A stretch of 64,000 bases of DNA from Ureibacillus thermophilus (GTDB taxonomy: Bacteria; Bacillota; Bacilli; Bacillales_A; Planococcaceae), in assembly GCF_042657185.1 (NCBI RefSeq), contig NZ_JBHSNN010000062.1; one strand, given 5' to 3'. Below the pieces are notes generated by a model. It was not told where the DNA came from, did no database searches, and worked only from the letters and a program-made list of their open reading frames with translations. Position numbers and translations under genes: made by a program. Numbering within the stretch: the first letter of the stretch is position 1; the number at the start of each line of letters is the position of its first letter. Below are positions 1 to 9,769 of this stretch, in pieces.

Positions 1-66
1 CATCACATCATTCAGCATCTTTCGAGTAATCTCAATTGCGCCTAAAAAAGTACTTTTCGTTTTCAA
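1..66 (-). CDS. Partial CDS, unidentified N-terminus
   Basis: An open frame runs off the left edge on the minus strand: 22 codons from a TTG at 66 (an in-frame ATG lies at 78), reading MKTKSTFLGAIEITRKMLND. A GGATGGTGG stretch just upstream of the TTG could be its ribosome binding site, which makes TTG the better start. The fragment is too short to assign to a family. It points away from the permease gene, with the hairpin repeat at 244-355 between them. Confidence 0.4.
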   Translation of the reverse strand, partial: MKTKSTFLGAIEITRKMLNDVM

Positions 67-243
67 AAAAACCACCATCCTCGTTTTATTAACCAAAAAT
101 TGGTATCTAAAACGATTTTGGTGATTTTTTATAAAATACAAGAGTCCTTTTACCTATTTTTGTGAATGTTAAATTAAAGATTAATTTTCAAATAAACTTC
201 CATTAAATGTAATCTTAAGTTGATGACATTGGGCTCGAGCCGG

Positions 244-355
244 GCCCGCGGAAAGCGTCCCCGGAACGGAAATCAATTTTAATAACATATCAAAAAAACA
301 TCATTTTCTCCTTGGAGAAAATGATGTTTTTTTAGATTTGTCCCAGCCTCTTTTT
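244..355 (+). repeat. Dispersed intergenic repeat R1, copy a
   Basis: About 110 bp, nearly identical to the reverse complement of 40168-40280; the hairpin half also recurs at 33553-33626. In order it contains a GCGGAAAGCGTCCCCGGAAC block, an AT-rich linker and a perfect hairpin flanked by A and T runs (292-333). It sits just downstream of the permease gene, so it probably acts as its terminator. Similar GCGGAAAGCG-type repeats are widespread between genes in Bacillales (general knowledge). Confidence 0.8.
292..333. terminator. Bidirectional hairpin terminator inside R1a
   Basis: ACATCATTTTCTC pairs with GAGAAAATGATGT across a short CTTG loop. Seven A residues precede it and seven T residues follow it, so it can terminate on either strand. 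It lies between the permease stop and the truncated gene at the window edge. Confidence 0.8.
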
Positions 356-426
356 CTTTTTGGAAAAGGAACATCATAAAGGGGTTCGCCCTATTGTCTT
401 GGAATGCAAAAAACACGCCCATCCCA

Positions 427-1767
427 TTAATGGTTTTTGAAAAGGGCGTATGTAATAAACAGCAGGATAAACCAGATAGGTGTAAAAATCACGGCTGTTC
501 TCGTTTCTTCAGAAATCAGCATAATGATTAACACCGCAGCAAAGAATGCGAGAATAACATAGTTGATGAACGGTGCAAAGGGTGCTTTAAACTTGGATTT
601 TTGATGCAAATCAGGGTGTTTCTTCATATAAAGTATGTGTGAAATTAAAATAATGCTCCACACCCAAATAAAACAGATGGCGCTGATGGTTGTCACAACA
701 CTAAAAGCAGTTTCCGGAATGATATAGCTTAAGAATGCTCCGATGGAAAGAACAATGGAGGACACAATCAAGGCATTGCCTGGAACAAAGTTTTTATTTA
801 AAGTGGAAAGAATTTTAGGACCTTGTTTGTTCTTGCTCAAATTGTACATCATCCGGCTTGTGGAGAATAAACCGCTGTTTCCGGCAGAGGCTGCAGATGT
901 CAATACAACAAAATTGATGATGCCGCTCGCAACCGGAATTCCAGCCAACGAAAATACTTGTACAAACGGACTGTTGGCTGCGCTTAACTCTGTCCAAGGG
1001 GTAATGCATAAAATAACGAAAATGGCGCCTACATAAAACAGTAAAATTCGAAGGGGAATTTTATTAATGGCTGAAGGAATATTTTTCTCTGGATTGGAAG
1101 TTTCCGCAGCAGCCACTCCCACCAGTTCAACCCCTACAAAAGCAAAAACGACCATTTGGAAAGCAAACAAAAACCCAGTTAGGCCATTTGGAAACCATCC
1201 GCCGTAATTCCAAATGTTGCTTAATGACACAACGCCGTTATCCGTTTCAAAACCGATAACGAGCAAGAAAAGGCCGATAGCGATTAAAGCAAGGATGGTA
1301 ATGACTTTGATTAAAGCAAACCAAAATTCCAGTTCACCAAACAGTTTTACTGTTAATAGATTTAATAAAAGCAAAAGGATAATGGCAATGAGCGATGGAA
1401 TCCATTGCGGAATGTCAAACCAATAGCGGACATATACACCTACTGCTATAACATCAGCCATGGCCGTCATAATCCAGCAAAACCAATACGTCCAGCCTGT
1501 AACATAGCCTGCCCAAGGACCGATATAGTCTGTGGCAAAATCGGTGAAAGATTGATAGCCGGAATTGGAAAGCAGCAGTTCGCCGAGGGAACGCATAACA
1601 AAAAAAACAGCCGTCCCCACTATTAAATAGACCAATAGAATGGATGGCCCGGCCTTGGAAATGGAGGCACCGGACCCTAAAAACAATCCGGTTCCAATGG
1701 TTCCCCCGATGGCAATTAATTGCACGTGCCGATTCTTTAAATCTCTTTTTAATTCTTTCTGTTCCAT
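427..1767 (-). CDS. cycA: D-serine/D-alanine/glycine permease (APC family)
   Basis: A 446-residue amino-acid permease of the APC superfamily with about 12 membrane segments. The N-terminal NRHVQLIAIGGTIGTGLF signature of the family is at residues 12-29. Stretches such as SDFA-like TDFATDYIGPWAGY, GWTYWFCW, VFAFVGVELVG and NFVVLTSAASAGNSG track E. coli CycA closely along the whole length, so uptake of D-Ala, D-Ser and Gly by proton symport is the likely role. The start has a GGGGG ribosome binding site. It is monocistronic, with repeat R1a as terminator. A hairpin-forming inverted repeat lies just upstream (1788-1819). Exact substrate is inferred; another neutral amino acid is possible. Confidence 0.88.
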   Translation of the reverse strand: MEQKELKRDLKNRHVQLIAIGGTIGTGLFLGSGASISKAGPSILLVYLIVGTAVFFVMRSLGELLLSNSGYQSFTDFATDYIGPWAGYVTGWTYWFCWIMTAMADVIAVGVYVRYWFDIPQWIPSLIAIILLLLLNLLTVKLFGELEFWFALIKVITILALIAIGLFLLVIGFETDNGVVSLSNIWNYGGWFPNGLTGFLFAFQMVVFAFVGVELVGVAAAETSNPEKNIPSAINKIPLRILLFYVGAIFVILCITPWTELSAANSPFVQVFSLAGIPVASGIINFVVLTSAASAGNSGLFSTSRMMYNLSKNKQGPKILSTLNKNFVPGNALIVSSIVLSIGAFLSYIIPETAFSVVTTISAICFIWVWSIILISHILYMKKHPDLHQKSKFKAPFAPFINYVILAFFAAVLIIMLISEETRTAVIFTPIWFILLFITYALFKNH

Positions 1768-1787
1768 TTTGTAGCCCCCAGAAACTA

Positions 1788-1819
1788 GAATGCAAGAAGA
1801 ATGAATCCGCCTTGCATTC
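1788..1819 (-). promoter_or_regulatory. Inverted repeat in permease leader
   Basis: GAATGCAAG and CTTGCATTC form a perfect 9-bp inverted repeat spaced by 14 nt, about 20 nt upstream of the permease start codon. There is no T run, so it is not a terminator. It could be an operator or a leader hairpin near the ribosome binding site. Confidence 0.45.
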
Positions 1820-2014
1820 AGTTATCATTATTATTAAACAAAAATATCATTTTTCTTGATAACAACTCCAAGATTTTATCAGTAAACTATTTTTATTTCA
1901 ATATAAAGGTATTATTTTGCATAAAAAGAATAACATAAGTAGAATTTTTCTGAAGGAACCAAAATTTTTATTACCAAAAAATATTTTAAAATAATTTAGA
2001 AAATTCAATTCAAG

Positions 2015-2046
2015 CAAAAAAAACCTCCAGAACACTCTGGAGGCTT
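2015..2046 (-). terminator. Terminator of vanZ-like/yqkF operon
   Basis: On the minus strand GCCTCCAGA pairs with TCTGGAGGT and is followed by a run of T. It lies directly after the stop of the VanZ-like gene. Confidence 0.85.
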
Positions 2047-2049
2047 ATA

Positions 2050-2535
2050 TTAATGATTCTTTCGAATGAAGGAATCTCGAATAAAAAAATAGCATTTGAT
2101 AAAAAGAAGGAAGGTGATTGCTCCTGCAGTGTCGAGCAATACATCTTGAAAAACACCTGTCCGTCCTTCAACGAGGGTTTGATTGTATTCATCTAACATA
2201 GCAATGAAAAACGTACAAACGCAAGAAATAACCGCAGAAAAACTCCATCGCAATTTCCTAAATAGCAAATACAAGAGTGCGGCAACCATTCCGTAACCTA
2301 AAAAATGCATCGCTTTGCGAATTAAAAACTCAACAAAATAGTAGTAGCCTCTTGTTTCAATGGATATCGTCCGACCCCAGTAGTTCACTTCAATTTTGCT
2401 TAACACGTCATAAAAGGGCTGGTCGTGAAGGATTTCCCTCAATTCTGGAACAATCGTCTGCTGTTCATAAGGCATGCTAGATAAATAATATAAAACAAGG
2501 AGCGCGATGATTACAAAAAACAAATATTTTTTCAT
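2050..2535 (-). CDS. VanZ-like membrane protein
   Basis: 161 residues with four predicted membrane segments: 4-20, about 76-92, 96-115 and 135-152. The FLIRKAMHFLGYGMVAALL stretch (residues 70-88) and DEYNQTLVEGRTGVFQDVLLD (about 115-135) are hallmarks of the VanZ/YoaI family, with the conserved DE-x-x-Q and D-x-x-D acidic residues. The family is named after the teicoplanin-resistance accessory protein, but its biochemical role is unclear in most Bacillales; no glycopeptide cluster is nearby. Its ATG overlaps the stop of the aldo/keto reductase by an ATGA-type junction, so the two are translationally coupled. A strong terminator follows. Confidence 0.8.
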   Translation of the reverse strand: MKKYLFFVIIALLVLYYLSSMPYEQQTIVPELREILHDQPFYDVLSKIEVNYWGRTISIETRGYYYFVEFLIRKAMHFLGYGMVAALLYLLFRKLRWSFSAVISCVCTFFIAMLDEYNQTLVEGRTGVFQDVLLDTAGAITFLLFIKCYFFIRDSFIRKNH

Positions 2536-3431
2536 CGGTGATCGGTGTAAATATTTTGTTTAGTAATGGTTTGTATGAAAGAAAGGCCTTGAATAGTTTG
2601 TGCTTCCTCATAAGCCTTAATATTTGTCAGCAGCTGTTCCTTTGTTCTCGCTCCAACGACAATAGATGCAACAGCAGGCTGGCTTAAATTGAAGGCGATA
2701 GCAGCTTTATGGACGGAGCCGAATTCCTTTTCGATTTTTTCTAAAATTGAAACGAGCTCCTCTTTAGAATAGTTTAAATAGGAGTTGATTTTTTCCACCC
2801 GTCTTTTCCATTCATTCGTCAATAATCCTTGTGCGATAGAGCCTCTTGTGACAACCGAAACTTTCTTTTCTTCAAAAAACGGGAAAAATTCTTCCGGACG
2901 GCGGTCGAAAATACTGTATTGCATCATATTTGAAATTCCGTTGCTTTTTTCAAAAAACGGCTGAAACACATTTGGACGAATGGAGGAGATGCCGTATTCG
3001 CGGATGAGGCCTTCTTGTTTTAATTCTTCAAAGGTTTCAATGATGTCGTCCCACGGATCGTCAATGGTGCCCCCATGAAGTTGATATAAATCGATATAAT
3101 CGGTTTTTAATCGGCGGAGGCTGTCTTTGATGCCTTCTTCGATATGCTCTTTTGAGGCATCCCAGTACCAGCCGTCGCCCTTTTCATTCCAGCGGTTTCC
3201 CACTTTTGTGGCGATGTAGACTTGATCGCGGTAAGGTTTTAAACATTCCCCGACAACTTCTTCATTGACGCCTTTATCATAAAGATCTGCCGTATCAAAA
3301 TAATTGATGCCGTGCTCAAGGGCGGCTTCAATCACTGGTCTTGCCTCGTCCACTGATGTCGGCAGAGACATGCATCCTAAACTAAGTTCAGAAATTTCAA
3401 AAGCGCTTGATCCTAATCTTCTTTTTCTCAT
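2532..3431 (-). CDS. yqkF: Aldo/keto reductase, YqkF type
   Basis: A 299-residue NADPH-dependent aldo/keto reductase with a TIM-barrel fold. FDTADLYDKGVNEEVVGE (near 43-60) carries the catalytic Asp and Tyr; the catalytic Lys is in ATKVGNRW and the His in YQLHGGTIDD. The protein matches B. subtilis YqkF along its length, including YGISSIRPNV and MMQYSIFDRRPEE. I chose the ATG at 3431 because it has a GGGGGA ribosome binding site and begins MRKRRLGSS as in homologues; an open frame continues upstream to 3500 without support. It is the first gene of a pair with the VanZ-like gene. The physiological substrate is unknown. In B. subtilis nudF is nearby; here an island separates them. Confidence 0.88.
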   Translation of the reverse strand: MRKRRLGSSAFEISELSLGCMSLPTSVDEARPVIEAALEHGINYFDTADLYDKGVNEEVVGECLKPYRDQVYIATKVGNRWNEKGDGWYWDASKEHIEEGIKDSLRRLKTDYIDLYQLHGGTIDDPWDDIIETFEELKQEGLIREYGISSIRPNVFQPFFEKSNGISNMMQYSIFDRRPEEFFPFFEEKKVSVVTRGSIAQGLLTNEWKRRVEKINSYLNYSKEELVSILEKIEKEFGSVHKAAIAFNLSQPAVASIVVGARTKEQLLTNIKAYEEAQTIQGLSFIQTITKQNIYTDHR

Positions 3432-3560
3432 GGAATCCCCCGCATTCTTTCGTTTTCTCTCACTTATGGTCATAAAAAAATTATCATAAAACGCATTCAA
3501 AAGCTAGCAATAGCAAGGGGTTGGAGAATACGGATCATTCATTTAAATTAAACGCCCATC

Positions 3561-3820
3561 ATGAGCACTATCTATCTTCCAATCAAAGAGGTTGAATCAT
3601 TGCCGAATCCGAGAATCCCATTGAAAGAACAGCAGCGAATCGTTGCGAATTATCGTGAAAAATCAGCTGAAATCAAAGAAAAGATGGCTCGATTGAAAAA
3701 AAGTTGGATTCGGCAAAATTGAAAAGCTTTGAAGCAATGGGGCTTGGAAATACATTTTCAATTAAGGCTATCCACGCGGAATGGGAAAAACTCATTCCGC
3801 GATTGAATATGGGACGGTAG
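3561..3820 (+). pseudogene. Frameshifted HsdS-like specificity subunit fragment
   Basis: The first frame (3561-3722) reads MSTIYLPIKEVESLPNPRIP then LKEQQRIVANYREKSAEIKE. The PLKEQQRIV-plus-coiled-coil pattern is typical of the segment closing a target-recognition domain in type I restriction S subunits. The first frame stops soon after an A7 run near 3701-3708. Reading resumes in another frame as LDSAKLKSFEAMGLGNTFSI and ends at 3820. Together this is about 86 residues of one protein broken by a frameshift. There is no recognisable start region or partner, so it is gene debris at the left edge of the restriction island. Assignment to HsdS is from motif memory. Confidence 0.5.
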
Positions 3821-4184
3821 AGCAATTGATGATATGCTTTCCCATTTTTTGAAATACCCAAAATGGGACTTCAGGATGGGATGATTGCATTATAGTAAAT
3901 TGGAAGGGAATACTTTTGGAGATTATTTCGCATAAAGGTAATCAGATTCTTCAAAAACTTTCTAAAGAGCATACCTAATTTCGAAGCACACTTATTATTT
4001 TATTGTATTAGAAAAGATTGAATCGAATAGGTAGCTTTCTTCTTGTTAGACATTCGAGAATAATGGTGGGAAGAAAATGAGACTTAAAAAACATTGTCAT
4101 TTATTGCCGAATGTCCGATGTTGTAAAATAATGTAAAATATAATAAAAGTAATAGTGGGATTTTACATTTGGGAGGTCTAATTA
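3821..4184. other. Intergenic, no supported gene
   Basis: About 360 AT-rich bases between the S-subunit fragment and the helicase fragment. Short open stretches (for example 3885-3971) lack a credible start or family signal. A GGGAGG ribosome binding site for the next gene is at its right end. Confidence 0.6.
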
Positions 4185-5579
4185 GTGACAACACCATATC
4201 AGAGCAAATACTTTGCTTATGAATTAACGAAACAAAATTCCTCACATTCGATAGGGCGGTTAAGTCAATCACTCATTAATGCGACGGTTGATTTAAATCC
4301 ACATCAGGTGGAAGCAGCTTTATTCGCCTTTCGTGCTCCATTAGAGAGGGGAGCTATCTTAGCGGATGAAGTAGGATTAGGAAAAACAATTGAAGCGGGA
4401 CTTATTATTAGTCAATTGTGGGCAGAAAGAAAGCGGAATATTCTTATTATCGTGCCACCTCCACTAAGAAAACAATGGAATCAAGAACTTTGGGAAAAGT
4501 TTTATATCCCATCTATTATTCTAGAAAGTAAAAACTTCAACGAGATGGTACGTTCTGGTCATCGGAATCCTTTCTTGCAACAAGATCAAATTGTGATCAC
4601 TTCGTATCAATACGCTCGAAATAAAGCGGATATGCTACAAAAAGTAAATTGGGATTTAATTGTCTTTGACGAAGCGCATCGTATGCGGAATGTGTATAAA
4701 AAATCAAATAAAATTGGACGTACATTGAGAGCGGCAACAGCTGGTTATCCGAAAATCTTATTGACGGCGACGCCATTACAAAACTCTTTAATGGAATTAT
4801 ACGGGCTTATTAGCTTTATCGACCCTCATATTTTTGGAGATGAAACAACGTTTAGACGTCAATTTGCCCGCGGTACGAAAGAAATGTCGGAAATGGATAT
4901 TATTGATTTAAAGCAACGTATTAAGCCTGTTTGTCATCGTACGTTAAGACGGCAAGTTACCGAGTATGTGAATTATACACAGCGTATTCCAATTACTCAG
5001 GAGTTTATGCCAACGAATGCGGAATGGGAATTATACGAAAAAGTATCTGCGTACTTGCAGAGAGAACAACTTTTTGCGTTACCGACAAGCCAAAGGGCAT
5101 TAATGACATTAGTTGTCCGGAAATTGCTGGCATCTTCTTCCTTCGCTATTTCTGACACATTGCTTTCTCTAATTAAACGACTTGAGCAGTTACTACTGGA
5201 ACTAGAGCGAGGAAAAACAGAAATAGCCGCAGAGCATTCGGACGTTTATGCAGATGTTGATGAATTTGATGATACAATGGAAGAGTGGGGAGAAGAGGAA
5301 CAGTCATCATACATAGGTGAATTATCGCTAGATGAAATGAAACGCCTTATTCAAGAAGAAAAACAAGAATTAGAAGCATATTACTTGCTAGCTAAATCGA
5401 TTAAAGAAAATTCAAAAGCGGAAGCATTGTTAATTGCGCTTGAAAAAGGATTTGAGAAATTAAGAATGCTAGGTGCAAATGAAAAGGCGGTGATTTTTAC
5501 AGAATCACGAAGAACGCAAGCTTATTTACGTGAATTTCTAGAGCGCAACGGCTACGCTGGCAAGATTGTATTTTCGTAA
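4185..5579 (+). pseudogene. SNF2-family helicase, N-terminal part only
   Basis: 464 codons from a GTG with a GGGAGG site. It carries helicase motif I (LADEVGLGKTIEAG, about residues 60-73), motif Ia (ILIIVPPPLRKQWNQE), motif II (DEAH in VFDEAHRMRN, about 165) and motif III (LLTATPLQNS, about 193). It then covers the family-specific insertion and the first strand of helicase lobe 2 (AVIFTESRRTQAYL). The second RecA lobe with motifs V-VI and the C-terminal region are missing; such proteins are usually about 1000 residues. The frame ends at the join with a type III restriction C-terminus (next entry). It keeps an ATPase-like half but is unlikely to be an active translocase. Confidence 0.8.
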
Positions 5580-6817
5580 ATATTAATATATTTAATATTT
5601 CTAAGATAAATAGTGAAGTAAGAGGCGGAAAATCACCAAAAATTAAGCGTTTAAGTGAGTAGAAAAATATTGAGGAATCCGTTGTAAGAGTCATTGCCAA
5701 GCAACAAACGTTATATAGTTCTAAACAACTAAAAGATCCTGCCGTTCAACAACAAATTATTAAAGAAGTTAGTGAAACTTATACGGTATCTCAGTTGTCT
5801 TTATTTGAAGAAGAGCCTCAAAAAATGGTTGAAGAAATGGTTGCAAAAGCAGTCGAGTTACTTCCTGATTTGTCTATTGAAATTCCGCGAATTATTTTGC
5901 AACCGACCGAAGAAATTTCATGGGGCTATCAAGATTTTGATTTAGATTACAGCTTGATTCCGAAACTGCAACCAGTTGCTGAAAATATTTTGATTGAGCA
6001 TTTGCGTACTCATCAAAGAGAAGTGTTACAAATTAAAAAAGATGTAAATACAACAGAAGAGCGTTTAGAAGATTATCTTGTCTTTCACCTAATGGATTAT
6101 CCGGCTGTTTCTTATGAAGATCATGCTGAATTGTTGTATAAGCTGTCAGGCCAGTTGATTTCTTATCTTCGCAGTTATTTAAAAACAGAAGATGAAGTAA
6201 AAAATGTCGTTATTTACAATCAAAAACGTTTCGCACAGTTGATTTATGGGCAGATGAAAGAACATTATTATGAAGAGCCAACAAATTATGAGGTCATCGT
6301 TCGAGTTGGTTTTGATACATTAAAAAGCAGCAACGTAGCCGTGGACACCAATGAGGAAGTACGTGATTTTCGACAGCCAGTAGCAAATAAAGCGGCGATT
6401 CGCAGCATGTGCTTTGGTGGCTTTAAAAAATGTTTATATCGAACACAAAAATTTGAATCTGACGCTGAACGAAAATTTGCGGTCATTTGTGAAAGCGATC
6501 CGTCTGTTTTAAAATGGCTGAAACCAACGCAAAATCATATCAAAATTTACTATAATCAAACACAAGCATACATCCCGGATTTCATTGTTGAAACAGATGA
6601 AAAAATGTATTTATGCGAAATCAAGGCAACAAACAGAATCGAAGAAGACCAAGAAGTTGCTCTGAAAGCGCAAGCTGCAATCACATGGTGCCAACACGCT
6701 TCCAAGCACGCCCTCGAAAATGGAGGAAAGGAATGGGTTTACTTATTAATTCCGCATGATGATGTCGATTCGAACAAGACAATTAAGGGATTAGAAGCAA
6801 TTTATAAAGAAAATTAG
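5576..6817 (+). pseudogene. Type III restriction (Res) subunit, C-terminal remnant
   Basis: From about 5573 a new frame reads FVNINIFNISKINSEVRGGK and continues to 6817, interrupted by an in-frame TAG at 5660-5662. The piece from the TTG at 5795 is 340 codons. It matches the C-terminal part of Res subunits: YEVIVRVGFDTLKSSNVAVD, then a PD-ExK-type endonuclease core with PDFIVETDEKMYLCEIKA (PD followed by E-x-K). The helicase lobes that precede this in intact Res are absent. It joins the SNF2 fragment directly at about 5570-5580, so an internal deletion probably fused two genes of one operon. No start with a good ribosome binding site is evident, so expression of the remnant is doubtful. Confidence 0.75.
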
Positions 6818-6895
6818 TGTAAATTATGCATTTTGACGGTAAACCCGAAATATGAGAGATAAATAAAACACTCTCCCCTTCTAGTATATACGACG

Positions 6896-6944
6896 AATAG
6901 CCCTTCAATCCCAATGTTTTTCGGGATTGAGGGCTATTTTGCCA
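6896..6944 (+). terminator. Terminator after Res remnant
   Basis: AATAGCCCTTCAATCCC pairs perfectly with GGGATTGAGGGCTATTT over a 10-nt loop, a 17-bp stem ending in T residues. It separates the Res remnant from hsdM. Confidence 0.85.
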
Positions 6945-7114
6945 TTACAAATTTTTCACGAATTGTTTTAGACCATGGCAAATAGAGATTTAAATTTTTC
7001 TGTCTGTTGATGGATTGGTAAACGAGGGAGATCCGACAACACTTTTACTTAAGTATTGATAAAATATATACCATTTTTTTCATCCAAACTTAAGGCTTAT
7101 TTAGGAGGATCATC

Positions 7115-8575
7115 ATGATTACAGGAGAAATAAAAAATAAAGTTGATCAAATTTGGACAACTCTATGGACAGAAGGATTAACGAACCCGTTAACGGCGAT
7201 TGAACAATTAACCTATTTGTTGTTTATAAAAAGTTTAGATGAAATCGAAACAACGAAGGAGCAGGAAGCGGAATTTTTAGGTTTGGAACATGCGAGCCTC
7301 TTCCCGAAAGATAAGCAATATCTTCGTTGGCATCAGTTTAAACAATTGGGCAGTCCAGAAGAAATGTATCGCATCGTTTCGCAAGAAGTGTTTCCGTTTA
7401 TAAAAAATTTGCACGGGAATGAAGATACTGCTTTTTCAAAATACATGAAAGATGCCATGTTTCAAATCCAAAAACCAAGCACTTTGGCCAAAGTTGTGGA
7501 TAGCTTGGATAATCTGCCAACCTCCGATCGAGATACAGCAGGGGATATATATGAATATGTACTATCCAAACTTTCAACGTCAGGTACAAACGGACAATTT
7601 CGTACACCACGCCACATTATTAAAATGATGGTAGAGTTAATGAAGCCCGCCCCTGAAGATAAAATTATTGACCCGGCAATGGGATCTGCTGGTTTCTTGG
7701 TCGAAGCGAGTGAATATCTGCGTAAAAACTATAGCGATTTATTCCTTGTCCAAGGTTTAAAGGACCATTTCCATAACACAATGTTTTATGGATATGATAT
7801 GGATATTACCATGCTACGGATTGGCGCCATGAATATGATGCTCCATGGTGTAGATAATCCAAACATTTCCTATCAAGATTCTTTGTCTGAAGAAAATAAA
7901 GATATCGAACAGTACACATTAGTTCTAGCCAACCCGCCGTTTAAAGGTTCACTTGATTACGAAGCAGTATCCAATGATTTGTTAAAAGTGGTAAAAACGA
8001 AAAAAACAGAACTCTTATTCTTAGCGCTGTTTTTAAGAATATTAAAGCCAGGTGGACGTGCTGCGGTCATCGTTCCAGATGGAGTGTTGTTTGGCAGCTC
8101 CAAAGCTCATAAAGCCATCCGAAAAGAAATCATTGATCATCATAAATTAGAAGCAATTATCTCCATGCCAAGCGGAGTATTTAAACCATATGCAGGTGTA
8201 TCCACTGCCATTATGATTTTCACAAAAACAGGTGCTGGTGGAACGGACAATGTATGGTTTTATGATATGAAAGCAGACGGATATTCGCTGGATGATAAAC
8301 GGACAGAAATTGAAGAAAACGATATACCAGATATTATCGAACGTTTTCATAATCTAGAAGCTGAAAAAGAAAGAAAACGAACAGAACAATCCTTCTTTGT
8401 ACCTGTCGAGGAAATTCGGGAAAATGACTATGATTTGTCAATTAATAAATATAAAGAGATGGAGTATGCGAAAGTGGAGTATGAAGCCCCTGAAAAGATA
8501 CTAGAAAAAATACAAGATTATGAAAATGAGATTATTCAGGGAATTAATGAATTAAAAGCTTTACTAAAAGGATGA
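7115..8575 (+). CDS. hsdM: Type I DNA methyltransferase subunit HsdM
   Basis: 486 residues. Residues about 5-140 form the helical HsdM_N domain; the N6-adenine methyltransferase domain follows with SAM motif I DPAMGSAGF (186-194) and catalytic motif IV NPPF (273-276). A coiled C-terminal tail likely contacts HsdS. Together with HsdS it methylates adenine in a bipartite recognition site. The start has an AGGAGG site at ideal spacing. The stop overlaps hsdS by four bases. The gene looks intact and has no disabled motif, although the restriction subunit downstream is destroyed, so it probably acts as a solitary methyltransferase. Confidence 0.93.
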   Translation: MITGEIKNKVDQIWTTLWTEGLTNPLTAIEQLTYLLFIKSLDEIETTKEQEAEFLGLEHASLFPKDKQYLRWHQFKQLGSPEEMYRIVSQEVFPFIKNLHGNEDTAFSKYMKDAMFQIQKPSTLAKVVDSLDNLPTSDRDTAGDIYEYVLSKLSTSGTNGQFRTPRHIIKMMVELMKPAPEDKIIDPAMGSAGFLVEASEYLRKNYSDLFLVQGLKDHFHNTMFYGYDMDITMLRIGAMNMMLHGVDNPNISYQDSLSEENKDIEQYTLVLANPPFKGSLDYEAVSNDLLKVVKTKKTELLFLALFLRILKPGGRAAVIVPDGVLFGSSKAHKAIRKEIIDHHKLEAIISMPSGVFKPYAGVSTAIMIFTKTGAGGTDNVWFYDMKADGYSLDDKRTEIEENDIPDIIERFHNLEAEKERKRTEQSFFVPVEEIRENDYDLSINKYKEMEYAKVEYEAPEKILEKIQDYENEIIQGINELKALLKG

Positions 8576-9753
8576 TACTGTTGAAAAAGGAATTTGTTAA
8601 ATTAGGAGAACTATATAATATAACTTCTGGTGGAACTCCATCAAGAAAGAATAATTTATATTATGAAAAGGGCACAATACCTTGGATAAAGACTGGCGAT
8701 TTAAAAAAAATGTACATTTCGGAAGCAAGTGAATATATTACTCAGTTAGGATTAGAAAATTCATCAGCTAAAATGTTCCCAAAAGGAACAGTCTTGCTTG
8801 CTATGTACGGTGCAACCATTGGTAATTCTTCCATATTAAATATAGATGCAGCTACGAACCAAGCTTGTGCCGCTTTTTTACCAGATAACCGTATAAAACC
8901 AGAGTTTTTATATTATTATTTAAACAGGATAAAAAACAAATTGGTTGCGTTAGGAGTCGGCGGGGCGCAACCTAATATTTCAATTAGTATTTTAAAAGGC
9001 ATTGAGATACCTTTATTAACTTTAAATGAGCAGGAAAAAATAGTTTCATTATTAAATAAATCAAGGGCACTAATAGAAAAACGCCAAGCTCAAATTGCAG
9101 CATTAGATGAATTGACACAAAGTGTATTTATAGAGATGTTTGGGGATCCAGTTACAAACCCTAATGGATGGGAGATAGTAGATTTAAAGGAAATAGCGGA
9201 ATATTTTATTGGATTAACCTATAAGCCTAATGATGTTTCAGATGAAGGTATAGTTGTACTTCGCTCTAGTAATATCCAAAATGGTGTGATTGATTTAAAT
9301 GATATAGTAAGAGTTAAAAAAGAAGTTAATGACAAATTATGTGTAAAACAAAATGATATTTTAATGTGCAGCAGAAACGGAAGCGCAAGATTGGTTGGGA
9401 AAGTTGCTTTAATTCCAGAACTTGAAGAAAAAATGACCTTTGGTGCGTTTATGACCATTATTAGAAGCGAATACTACAATTATTTATATAATTATTTTCA
9501 AAACATCGCTTTTAGAAGACAAATAACAAGCGGGGCAACTACTACAATTAATCAGATAACCAAAAAAATGTTGGATTCTATAAGATTGCCTTTGCCGCCT
9601 ATGAGTCTACAAAATGAGTTTGCCCATAAGGTAGAACAAATTCAATATAATAAGAAAATATTGCAAACAAGTTTGTTAGAACTAAATAATTTGTATAATG
9701 CTCTAATACAAAAAGCATTTAAAGGAGAACTTTTCCATGACAATTTAATGTGA
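8572..9753 (+). CDS. hsdS: Type I specificity subunit HsdS
   Basis: 393 residues with the usual tandem layout: target-recognition domain 1 (about 4-150, starting VKLGELYNITSGGTPSRKN), a central conserved helix (about 150-195, LNEQEKIVSLLNKSRALIEK), target-recognition domain 2 (about 205-360) and a C-terminal helix (FAHKVEQIQ). It sets the DNA sequence recognised by HsdM. Its ATG lies inside the end of hsdM, so translation is coupled. The reading frame is intact. Base composition is markedly more AT-rich than hsdM, as is common for exchangeable specificity genes. Confidence 0.92.
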   Translation: MILLKKEFVKLGELYNITSGGTPSRKNNLYYEKGTIPWIKTGDLKKMYISEASEYITQLGLENSSAKMFPKGTVLLAMYGATIGNSSILNIDAATNQACAAFLPDNRIKPEFLYYYLNRIKNKLVALGVGGAQPNISISILKGIEIPLLTLNEQEKIVSLLNKSRALIEKRQAQIAALDELTQSVFIEMFGDPVTNPNGWEIVDLKEIAEYFIGLTYKPNDVSDEGIVVLRSSNIQNGVIDLNDIVRVKKEVNDKLCVKQNDILMCSRNGSARLVGKVALIPELEEKMTFGAFMTIIRSEYYNYLYNYFQNIAFRRQITSGATTTINQITKKMLDSIRLPLPPMSLQNEFAHKVEQIQYNKKILQTSLLELNNLYNALIQKAFKGELFHDNLM

Positions 9754-9769
9754 GGGGGTGAAACAGATA

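Noticed and set aside
1454..1828. 124-codon minus-strand open frame
   Set aside because: Overlaps the permease coding sequence in another frame and has no family features; a shadow frame.
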